48,093 bases of DNA. Source: RHKX01 sp035759925. Lineage in GTDB: Bacteria > Actinomycetota > Thermoleophilia > Solirubrobacterales > 70-9. This document shows positions 40,357 through 47,436 of the stretch, piece after piece; within the stretch, counting starts at the first letter, position 1; each line of letters begins with the position of its first letter. The notes under the pieces are model-generated. The model was not told where the DNA came from and ran no database searches. It was given only the letters and a program-made list of their open reading frames with translations. The DNA lies in contig DASTTY010000024.1 in assembly GCA_035759925.1 (NCBI GenBank), positions 1 to 48,093 of the forward strand, in the 5' to 3' direction. Both the position numbers and the translations under genes were made by a program.

Positions 40357-41235
40357 TCAGCCACGGCGGCTACGGCCGGCGATGCGTCCTGCTGCGGCCC
40401 CGGTGAGCATCAGCATCGCCTCCGCGGCCCGCTTCGGCCGCAGGCGGAGCAGCGAGGCGCCGATGTCGCGGGTCTGCAACCGCAGGTAACGGCGCGCCGT
40501 CTTGCCGCGGACACCCGGCGGCTGGCGGGCGATCAGCGCCCCCATCCCGAAGCCGTACGGGATTCCTCGCGCGAGCCGTTCGGTGGGGCGCTTCAGCTCG
40601 TGGTAGACGATCGCGCCGGGCGCGTAGCGGATCGATGCTCCATGGGCGATGACGCGTTCGAGCAGCTCGATGTCCTCGGCCGCCCGGAACCGCGCTCCGG
40701 GGCCGAACTCGAGATTGAAGCCGCCGATCGCTTCGAACGTCCGCCGCTCGATCAGCAGATTGCCGCCGGTACCGACGTCCCAGGGCGCATGACGCCCGCC
40801 ACCGGCGAACGTCCGCTCGCGACGATCGGTCCGCAGCGAGACCGCGACCAGGCCCGGTCTGCCTTCGTCGAGCGGCAGGACGCGGCCGGTCGCCGCCAGC
40901 ACCGGCCCGCGCTCCATCCCGGCGACGAGCGCTGCGAGCCAGTCCCGGTCGGGAACGCAGTCGTCGTCAGTGAAGGCGAGGTGGTCCCCGGAGGCCGCGG
41001 CGGCACCGAGGTTGCGGGCCTTCGAGACCCCGGAGCGCTCGATCGGGAGGTGGACGAGCCCGATCCCCGACCCGGCCAGCGCTTCCTCGGCCCCCCGAAG
41101 GTCGTCGCCTGAGCCCTGGTCGACGAGGACGACCTCGCGGGGACGGAGCGCGCCGGATGCGATCGCGGCGATGCAGCGAGGAAGGAGGCGGGATGAGCCC
41201 ATCGTCACGACGATCACCGAGATCTCCACGCTCAA
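40357..41235 (-). CDS. GT2-family glycosyltransferase
   Basis: 292 aa. GT-A motifs: EISVIVVTMGSSRLLPRCIA, EVVLVDQGSGDDL, VSKARNLGAAAASGDHLAF, TDDDC as the metal motif, GTGGNLLIERRTFEAIGGFN, and AEDIELLERVIAHG. The C-terminal ~60 residues are basic and membrane-associating in style. Start is TTG 41235, overlapping the previous stop (TTGA), or GTG 41229. Confidence 0.9.
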   Translation of the reverse strand: MSVEISVIVVTMGSSRLLPRCIAAIASGALRPREVVLVDQGSGDDLRGAEEALAGSGIGLVHLPIERSGVSKARNLGAAAASGDHLAFTDDDCVPDRDWLAALVAGMERGPVLAATGRVLPLDEGRPGLVAVSLRTDRRERTFAGGGRHAPWDVGTGGNLLIERRTFEAIGGFNLEFGPGARFRAAEDIELLERVIAHGASIRYAPGAIVYHELKRPTERLARGIPYGFGMGALIARQPPGVRGKTARRYLRLQTRDIGASLLRLRPKRAAEAMLMLTGAAAGRIAGRSRRG

Positions 41236-42911
41236 CCTCCCCGCCGGCCGGTCCGGTCCGGAGATCCGAGGTGGATCCCGAGCCAGAGGTCGAGGATGAA
41301 GCGGTGCAGCGGCCGCGTTCCCCAGACCTCCATCCGGCGGAGATCGTGGAGCGGGACCGCCGGCCCGTTCGGTCCCGGAGCCGTCCCGACCGCTCCCGCG
41401 AATCCGAGATCGACGGCCGCTTGCCGGACGGCCTCGTTGCTGCGGCCGTAGGGATAGCTGAGGATCCGCAAGCCGGGGTGAACGCGGCGGTCGAGCTCGT
41501 CGGCCGCTCCGCCGATCTGCCGCCGCGCCGAGGCGATGTCGATCGCTGCCAGGTCGACATGCTCGATCGCATGGGACCCGACCGTGAAGCCGGTCTTCAC
41601 GAGCCGGCGGATCCCGTCCCAGGACAGCAGCTCACGACCGCTCACCGGCCCGGATCGCGTCCAGTCGTTCCTGCCGCCTGCCGCTCCGGTGACGACGAAC
41701 ATCGTCGCGGGAGCACCGGCGCGGCGCAGGCTCGGGGCGGCCGCCCGCTCGACGTCGGCGTAGCCGTCGTCGAACGTGACGATGACCGAGCGCGCGGGAG
41801 GGAGCCGGCGCTGCACTCGCAGGTCGACGTACTCGTCGAGGGAGAGAATCGGGCGTCGGCGGAGGCGCATCCATGCGAGTTGCCGGCGGAACCTACCCTC
41901 CGGAATGACATAGCGGCTTGGCGGCTCGCCGGCGGCGGCGAGCGCGCGGTAGCGGAGGATCACCGGACCGCGCGTGAGCCGCCTCCAGGTCTCGCGGTCG
42001 TCGAGCGCCGGCCTGAGGCTTCGCCAGAAGCAGTGGAGCTGCAGGAACCGGTAGAGGCGCTCCGACGGACGGCCGGCGAGGAGCGGATCGACGACCGCCA
42101 GCGGCCAGACCGGAGCGCGCAGCGCGAGCAGCAGCCTGCGAGCGAGGATCGCTCTCGCACCGCCCTGTGAGAAGTCGCCGAGCGGTGCGTGGTCGACCAT
42201 CGCCGGATGCTTCCGCCAGAGGGCCACTGCCGCGGTTCCGGCGCGATCGAAGTCGCGGACGATCTCCCGGAAGCCCTTCGCGTGAACCTGCTCGCCCCCG
42301 GCGCCGCGGACGAACCCGATCTCGAGGCCCGCCTCCTCGAGCCGGTAGGCGAGCTCGACGTCCTCGGAGCGATCGAGCGTCTCGTCGAAACCGCCGATCT
42401 CCAGCAGCCGGTCGCGAGGCGCCGAGAGGTTGCCGCTGAACCCGCCCCAGAAGTCCGGCTCCTGCTCACCCTCCTCGAGGCGGCGATAGTGCTCCGCCCA
42501 CCACTCGGCGAAGTACGCGGCGAGGCCGCCGCGGCGGCCGACGGAGCGGAGCCTGAGCGCGCCGATCCCGACCATGCCGCCCGCCTGTTCCTGCGCTGCG
42601 ATGTGACCGGCGACCAGGCCGGGGTCGGCGAGGATGTCGTCGTCGATGAAGATGCACCAGCTACCTGAGGCCGCGGCGATCCCGCGATTCCGTGCGGCCG
42701 CCGGCCCGGCGTTCTCCTGACGCTCGACGACGAGGCGGTAGGGAACATCGATCGCGGCCAGCATCGATGCGGTCGCGTCGCCGGAGCCGTCGTCGACCAC
42801 GATCACCTCGAACCTGTCCGCCGGCGCGGTCTGCCGGGCGAGCGCAAGCAGGACAGACCGCAGGCCGTCGGCCCGATCGTAGGTGGGGATGACGACGCTG
42901 GCCGCGGTCAC
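41232..42911 (-). CDS. GT2 glycosyltransferase - NodB polysaccharide deacetylase fusion
   Basis: 559 aa. Residues ~1-300 are a GT2 enzyme: ASVVIPTYDRADGLRSVLLA, VIVVDDGSGDATAS, NAGPAAARNRG, IDDDI, WGGFSGNLSAPRDRLLEIGG, and SEDVELAYRLEEAG. Residues ~330-540 are a NodB deacetylase: IVTFDDGYADVERAAAPSLR (catalytic and metal Asp), GFTVGSHAIEHVDL (metal His pair) and LSYPYGRSNEAV. Linked this way, the protein could add an N-acetylated sugar and de-N-acetylate it, but the NodB half is usually extracytoplasmic and no membrane segment is obvious, so topology is unclear. Confidence 0.9.
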   Translation of the reverse strand: MTAASVVIPTYDRADGLRSVLLALARQTAPADRFEVIVVDDGSGDATASMLAAIDVPYRLVVERQENAGPAAARNRGIAAASGSWCIFIDDDILADPGLVAGHIAAQEQAGGMVGIGALRLRSVGRRGGLAAYFAEWWAEHYRRLEEGEQEPDFWGGFSGNLSAPRDRLLEIGGFDETLDRSEDVELAYRLEEAGLEIGFVRGAGGEQVHAKGFREIVRDFDRAGTAAVALWRKHPAMVDHAPLGDFSQGGARAILARRLLLALRAPVWPLAVVDPLLAGRPSERLYRFLQLHCFWRSLRPALDDRETWRRLTRGPVILRYRALAAAGEPPSRYVIPEGRFRRQLAWMRLRRRPILSLDEYVDLRVQRRLPPARSVIVTFDDGYADVERAAAPSLRRAGAPATMFVVTGAAGGRNDWTRSGPVSGRELLSWDGIRRLVKTGFTVGSHAIEHVDLAAIDIASARRQIGGAADELDRRVHPGLRILSYPYGRSNEAVRQAAVDLGFAGAVGTAPGPNGPAVPLHDLRRMEVWGTRPLHRFILDLWLGIHLGSPDRTGRRGG

Positions 42912-44350
42912 TCCGACGTCCTCGTCGCCACCCTCTGCATGATCGACATGAACGGCCTGGCGACGGCCCGATCGGTCGTCGTCGAGCGCTCGTTGTCGGC
43001 GTGATTGAGCCAGCAGGCCTCGAGCGCGACGCGAACCGTCTCCGGGCCGATCGCGAGCGCCCTCGCCTCGGCCGCGATCAGATCCGCGGTCAATGCCGTG
43101 AACCGGCCACCGGGCTCGAAGCAGTGCCGGTAGGCGGCGAGCCGATCGCGATAGCCGTCCGACGCGGCTGCGAAATCGACCGCCGCCGACGCGAGGTCAC
43201 CGAGCGGCAGCGTCTCCGGGATCGCCTCCTCCCAGTCGATCAGGCCGACGCGGTCGCCGGAGGCGAGCATCACGTTGGCGGCGGTCAGGTCGCGGTGGGC
43301 GGCGACGAACGGAAGCTCCGACCCGACGAGCTCCGCCGCGCGTGCCGCGAAGCCCTCCACGTACCCGCCGGGAAGCTCGGCGGCGAGCCGCCTCGCCGGA
43401 GCGATCAGGTCGCGATCGAGGTCGGCGGCCGACATCGGCCTCCTCACGGCGCTGCCGACCTCCCAGGCGCGGAGGCGTTCTGCCAGTGCGGTCAGGGCCC
43501 TGGCGGCGCGGCGCGACGAACCGTCGATCGCGAGCGCCGCGGGGTGGCCCTGAACCGGGGTCTCGATCAGGAGCGCCCGCCCGCCGAGCTCGGTTTCGGC
43601 GACGAGCCGCGGCACCTGGATCCGGGCTCGCTGGGCACCCGGCGCCACAGACCTCAGGCCCTCGGCCTCGTTGCCGAGCGAGCCTCCCACCTTCGCGATC
43701 ACGTCCGGGCCCGAGTCGTCGCCGAACCGCATCACCACGGTTGCGCCGTCCGCCCGCCAGCTGCGGATGAGCACCATCGAGCAGCTCTGGCGCCGCGGTG
43801 TCAGCTCGGCGAGCCAGCCGAGCAGGGGCGCGGCTCCCCGCGGCCGGAGGATGAGGCTGGTCGGCGCCAGTGACCCCGCCCCCGGCAGCGTCAGGATCCG
43901 GGCCGCGAGGCGCTTCGGAGCGCGGAGCGGGATCACCGAGCGAAGCGCGAAGCGCGCTTGCGGTCCGGGGATCGGGACGGCGAACCGGCTCCGCTCGATG
44001 TCCGGGGCGTGCAGCAGCGTGAGCTCCGGCTCGAGCCCGCGGGAGCGAAGTGCATCGAGCAGACGCCGTGACCGGCCGACGACGGAGACGAGTCCGTCCC
44101 CGTTCACCGTCGCGGCCAGATCGGCGGCCGCCTCGGTCCACGCGCGGTTCCGCCGCTCCGAGCTCGAGGGCGAGAGCAGGACGACGTCGGGGCGCCCGTC
44201 GCCGGGGATCGACCTGGGGGGAGTCGTCGGCGCGAGCCGATCCCCCGGCCCGCTGCCGAACCGCGCCCAGCTCCGAACGGAGCCCGCCGGATGCAGCACC
44301 TCGAGCGAGGTGGGCCCGCCGTTGGATGCCGCTTCGCCGGTGGCGCTCAT
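42908..44350 (-). CDS. APH-like phosphotransferase with unknown N-terminal domain
   Basis: 480 aa. The C-terminal ~280 residues form an aminoglycoside-phosphotransferase / choline-kinase-like domain: the catalytic loop FVAAHRDLTAANVMLASGDR (HxD...N) and the metal motif VGLIDWEEAIPE. The nucleotide-binding lysine probably lies in DVIAKVGGSLGNEAEGL. The N-terminal ~170 residues (DVVLLSPSSSERRNRAWTEA, LVSVVGRSRRLLDALRSRGL) resemble the tail half of a class I methyltransferase but lack a glycine-rich SAM loop. Phosphorylation of a sugar or lipid carrier in the glycan pathway is plausible but unproven. Stops and starts overlap on both sides by 4 bases. Confidence 0.82.
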   Translation of the reverse strand: MSATGEAASNGGPTSLEVLHPAGSVRSWARFGSGPGDRLAPTTPPRSIPGDGRPDVVLLSPSSSERRNRAWTEAAADLAATVNGDGLVSVVGRSRRLLDALRSRGLEPELTLLHAPDIERSRFAVPIPGPQARFALRSVIPLRAPKRLAARILTLPGAGSLAPTSLILRPRGAAPLLGWLAELTPRRQSCSMVLIRSWRADGATVVMRFGDDSGPDVIAKVGGSLGNEAEGLRSVAPGAQRARIQVPRLVAETELGGRALLIETPVQGHPAALAIDGSSRRAARALTALAERLRAWEVGSAVRRPMSAADLDRDLIAPARRLAAELPGGYVEGFAARAAELVGSELPFVAAHRDLTAANVMLASGDRVGLIDWEEAIPETLPLGDLASAAVDFAAASDGYRDRLAAYRHCFEPGGRFTALTADLIAAEARALAIGPETVRVALEACWLNHADNERSTTTDRAVARPFMSIMQRVATRTSE

Positions 44351-45633
44351 CGCGGCTGCGCTCCGAGCAGCTCTCGGTACAGGGACTCGAACCGGCGGAC
44401 GCGGGCATCCCAGCCGAGGTTGCGGACCGCCCAGCGCCGCGCCTCGGCTCCGAGGCGCCCGCGTTCACCCGCATCGCCGACGAGCCGGACGATCGCGTCG
44501 CAGAACTCCTCGTCGCTCTCCGCGAAGACGACCTGGACGCCATCGGACAGGTCGAGGCCGGCGGCGGCGAGCCGCGAGGTCACGACGGCCTTGCCGGCTG
44601 CCATCGCCTCGAGCAGCTTGACGCGCATGCCGCCCCCGAGGCGGATCGGCAACGCGACCACGGACGCGTCACGCAAGTACGGCGTCGTCTCGGCAACCGT
44701 TCCGGTGATCAGATCGTCCGGCCCCGCCGCGCTGAGCATCTCCGGACCCGGGTCGGCCCCGGCGAGGATCAGCCGCAGTCCCGGGAGCCGCCGGCGGACC
44801 GCCGGCATGATCGAGCGCAGTAGCCGCAGGGCGGCATCCGAGTTCGGTGGATGCATGTAGCCGCCGACGAAGAGGACCCGGGGCTCGTCGCCGCCGACGG
44901 CGCTCAAAGGCGTGTCCGGGATGTCGATCCCGAACGGGATCGCAACGGCTCGGACCGACGGGTTCGCCGCGGTCACGACCGAGCGGTCGCGATCGGTGAA
45001 CGTGACGACGACATCGAACGCTCCCAGCGTCCGCGACCAGTAGCGCTGCCAGGCCCTCCGATCGACACTGTGGGCGAGGCGCCGGCGGCCATCGGTCGCA
45101 CGGATCAGGTCGGCGGCTGCCGAGGGCCCCGGCTCATGGCAGGTGAGGATCAGCTCCACGTCGGAGCTGGCCCGCCTGACGACCGGGCCGAGGTAGGCGA
45201 GGATGTCCTGCTCGACCTGGACGATGTCCGGCGTCCAGCCGAGCACCGCGGACCTGCACGCTGCGGCGAAGCTGCGGTCGTGGACCGCTGCTGCGGGGGA
45301 CGGCAATCCGGTGAGGGGGGCGCGGAGCACATCGATCCGGTGCTGCTTTCCCCCCGCATCTCGTCGCCGGCGCGGGACGATCTCCTGAACCAGCTCGCAG
45401 GCCTCCTCGAGGGCGGGCTCGATCGGGGTCGCCCCCGGTCCGCGCAGGTAGACCAGACCGACGCGGTTGCGGCGCGCGAGCCTGAGCAGGAGCTGGGCGA
45501 GGATCCGGCCGCCTCCGTGCATCGCGTCGCTGCGCGGCGTGAACGGCGCCAGGTAGAGGATCCGGTGGCGGGGAGGCGCGGCTGCCGACGCCGTCGGCGA
45601 GTCCCTCCTCGCCCCCGAATCCTCCTCGCCCAT
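44347..45633 (-). CDS. GT4-family glycosyltransferase
   Basis: 428 aa from ATG 45633. The N-terminus RILYLAPFTPRSDAMHGGGR holds the family glycine loop, PDIVQVEQDILAYLGPVVRR is typical, and the donor half has VLFVGGYMHPPNSDAALRLL, RLILAGADPGPEML and LPIRLGGGMRVKLLEAMAAG, a C-terminal E-x7-E variant. It resembles PEP-CTERM/Eps-type sugar transferases. An in-frame ATG at 45678 would add 15 residues overlapping the divergent flippase start, so 45633 is preferred. It is the first gene of the minus-strand glycan block. Confidence 0.88.
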   Translation of the reverse strand: MGEEDSGARRDSPTASAAAPPRHRILYLAPFTPRSDAMHGGGRILAQLLLRLARRNRVGLVYLRGPGATPIEPALEEACELVQEIVPRRRRDAGGKQHRIDVLRAPLTGLPSPAAAVHDRSFAAACRSAVLGWTPDIVQVEQDILAYLGPVVRRASSDVELILTCHEPGPSAAADLIRATDGRRRLAHSVDRRAWQRYWSRTLGAFDVVVTFTDRDRSVVTAANPSVRAVAIPFGIDIPDTPLSAVGGDEPRVLFVGGYMHPPNSDAALRLLRSIMPAVRRRLPGLRLILAGADPGPEMLSAAGPDDLITGTVAETTPYLRDASVVALPIRLGGGMRVKLLEAMAAGKAVVTSRLAAAGLDLSDGVQVVFAESDEEFCDAIVRLVGDAGERGRLGAEARRWAVRNLGWDARVRRFESLYRELLGAQPR

Positions 45634-45636
45634 CAC

Positions 45637-45642
45637 TACATT
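45637..45642 (+). promoter_or_regulatory. candidate -10 (TACATT) for the flippase
   Basis: Ends 9 nt before TTG 45652 in the 18-bp gap between divergent glycan genes; supports the TTG start. Confidence 0.33.
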
Positions 45643-45651
45643 GTTGTCGAA

Positions 45652-47190
45652 TTGACGAACCACGGACGAGGAGGCCACGACCTTCCGGACCTCGTCGTCC
45701 GCGGAGTCGGCTGGATGACGATCTCACAGGCGGCGATCCAGGTCCTCGCCTTCGTGACGGCGATCGTGATCGCCCGCTTTCTGTCTCCGTTCGAGGTCGG
45801 GTTGGCGGCCGAGGCGCTGGTGTTCGCGAGCCTGGCGCTGGTGATCGTCGACTTCGGCTTCGCCTCGGTCCTCGTCCAGCGCCCGGCCCTGAGCGAGGAC
45901 GACCGCTCGACGGCGTTCTGGGCCGGGATGTTCCTCGGCGTGGCGCTGACGCTGATCGGCGTCGCCGCCTCCTGGCCGATCGCATCGATATACGGGGAGC
46001 CCGAGGTGCAGCCGCTGTTCGCGGTGCTGTCGCTCGCGTTCCTGTTCACCGCTCCGGGAATCGTCCAGGGCGCGCTGCTGACCCGCGACCTCGCGTTCAG
46101 GAGCCTCGAGGTGCGGACGATCATCGCGACGACGATGAGCTGCGCGACGGGGATCGGCCTGGCGATCGCGGGTGCCGGGGCGTGGGCGATCGTCGCCCAG
46201 GACCTGGTCATCACCGCCGTCTCGACCCTGCTGCTGTGGCGGGCCTCTCCCTGGCGCCCGCAGCGGCGCTTCTCGATGCAGAGCCTGCGCGGCATGGCCG
46301 GCTACACCGGCAACGTCTTCGGGACCCGGGTGCTCGCCTGGGGGACGATCAACCTCGACAACTTCCTGATCGGCCGTTTCGTCGGGGCCGCGCAGCTCGG
46401 CGCCTACACCCTCGCCTACTCGGTGGTGATCATGCCGGCGACGAGGATCGCCACGCCGATCGCGCAGGTCTTCTTCCCGGCGTTCTCGCGGGTCAGCGAG
46501 CCGGCGCGGATCGCGGCGATGTGGACACGGGCGACCCGGATGGTTGCGCTGATCATCGTCCCGTCGATGCTCGGGCTGATCGCCGTCGCCCCCGAGTTCG
46601 TCCACGTCGTCTTCGGCGAGAAGTGGAACGCGGCGATCCCGGTGATCCAGATCCTCGCCTCGGTCGGCCTGATCCAGGGCCTCTTCGCGCTCAACGCGCC
46701 GATTCTTCAGGCGCTGGACCGCACCAGCGTGCTGTTCCGGTTCACGTCCGTCCTCTCGGTCCTGACCGTGCTCGGCTTCGCGGCCGGGCTGCCGTGGGGG
46801 ATCGAGGGCGTCGCCGTCGGCTTCCTCGTCGTCAGCGTCGCGACCGCGCCGGTCTACCTGAGGCTGACCACCGCCGCGGTCGGCCTGCCGGCGTCCGAGT
46901 GGCTGCGGAGCGTCGCCCGTGTCATCCAGGCCGGGATCGCGATGATGCTCCTCGTCCTCGGCGCCCGCGAACTGCTGATCGGGGCCGGCCTGGCGGACGC
47001 CGTCCTCCTCGCGGTTCTCGTCGTCCTCGGCGCCCTCGTCTATCTCGGCCTCGTCCTCTGGCGCGATCCCGAGGTCGCTGCCGAGATCCGCCGGCTCCGC
47101 GAGCGCCGGCGGCTCGGGGCGACAGCTGTGCCGGCAGGCGAGGCGGAGCTTCCCGACCCGGCGGCGCTGCCCCCGGCCCGCGACCTCTGA
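45652..47190 (+). CDS. Wzx-type lipopolysaccharide/oligosaccharide flippase
   Basis: 512 aa with 12-14 hydrophobic segments (MviN/MATE-like MOP fold). It opens with RGVGWMTISQAAIQVLAFVT, followed by the conserved IVIARFLSPFEVGLAAEALV. NLDNFLIGRFVGAAQLGAYT and ITPIAQVFFPAFSRVSEPAR-like segments (RIATPIAQVFFPAFSRV) are signatures of this family. It moves the lipid-linked repeat unit across the membrane, the step between the glycosyltransferases and the polymerase at 31342. TTG 45652 is taken as the start because homology begins before the later ATG 45715. The C-terminal 30 residues are charged and proline-rich. Confidence 0.9.
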   Translation: MTNHGRGGHDLPDLVVRGVGWMTISQAAIQVLAFVTAIVIARFLSPFEVGLAAEALVFASLALVIVDFGFASVLVQRPALSEDDRSTAFWAGMFLGVALTLIGVAASWPIASIYGEPEVQPLFAVLSLAFLFTAPGIVQGALLTRDLAFRSLEVRTIIATTMSCATGIGLAIAGAGAWAIVAQDLVITAVSTLLLWRASPWRPQRRFSMQSLRGMAGYTGNVFGTRVLAWGTINLDNFLIGRFVGAAQLGAYTLAYSVVIMPATRIATPIAQVFFPAFSRVSEPARIAAMWTRATRMVALIIVPSMLGLIAVAPEFVHVVFGEKWNAAIPVIQILASVGLIQGLFALNAPILQALDRTSVLFRFTSVLSVLTVLGFAAGLPWGIEGVAVGFLVVSVATAPVYLRLTTAAVGLPASEWLRSVARVIQAGIAMMLLVLGARELLIGAGLADAVLLAVLVVLGALVYLGLVLWRDPEVAAEIRRLRERRRLGATAVPAGEAELPDPAALPPARDL

Positions 47191-47242
47191 ACCCGCTTCC
47201 GCCGCGCGCGCAGATTCGCTCCGGCCACCGTCGCGGCGCTGC

Positions 47243-47248
47243 TAGATT
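47243..47248 (+). promoter_or_regulatory. -10 element (TAGATT) of tRNA-Val
   Basis: Ends 10 nt upstream of the mature tRNA; same hexamer as before the PLC-like gene. Confidence 0.48.
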
Positions 47249-47258
47249 GCCGCTTCCC

Positions 47259-47331
47259 GGGCGTTTAGCTCAGTTGGGAGAGCGCCAGCTCGACAAGCTG
47301 GAGGTCACTGGTTCGAGCCCAGTAACGCCCA
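47259..47331 (+). tRNA. trnV-GAC: tRNA-Val (anticodon GAC) with C33
   Basis: 73-nt cloverleaf. The acceptor GGGCGTT pairs with AACGCCC, the anticodon stem CCAGC/GCTGG carries loop TCGACAA, and the T arm is ACTGG TTCGAGC CCAGT. Anticodon positions 34-36 read GAC. Position 33 is C instead of the near-universal U. Discriminator A fits valine. CCA is not encoded. Confidence 0.93.
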
Positions 47332-47350
47332 TCGCATGGGAATGCGGGAT

Positions 47351-47370
47351 GGAGGCCCTACGGGGCCTCC
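47351..47370 (+). terminator. hairpin with UACG tetraloop after tRNA-Val
   Basis: GGAGGCCC (47351-47358) and GGGCCTCC (47363-47370) form an 8-bp stem closed by a C(UACG)G loop, a very stable tetraloop. It starts 20 nt after the tRNA and is followed by TCTCGTC, a weak T-rich tail. Likely transcription end of the tRNA. Confidence 0.6.
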
Positions 47371-47381
47371 TCTCGTCCGGG

Positions 47382-47402
47382 GTGACAACAAAAGTGACAA
47401 CA
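47382..47402 (+). repeat. direct repeat GTGACAACA x2
   Basis: GTGACAACA occurs at 47382-47390 and again at 47394-47402, one period of 12 bp (about one helical turn) apart. Function unknown; short tandem sites like these can bind recombinases or regulators. Confidence 0.6.
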
Positions 47403-47415
47403 ACCGGGCCTATCG

Positions 47416-47436
47416 AGCGCGGAAAATTTCCGCGCT
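47416..47436. repeat. 21-bp palindrome
   Basis: AGCGCGGAAA - A - TTTCCGCGCT: two perfect 10-bp arms around a single base. The centre is AT-rich and flanked by GC, more like a protein-binding dyad than a terminator. Confidence 0.6.
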
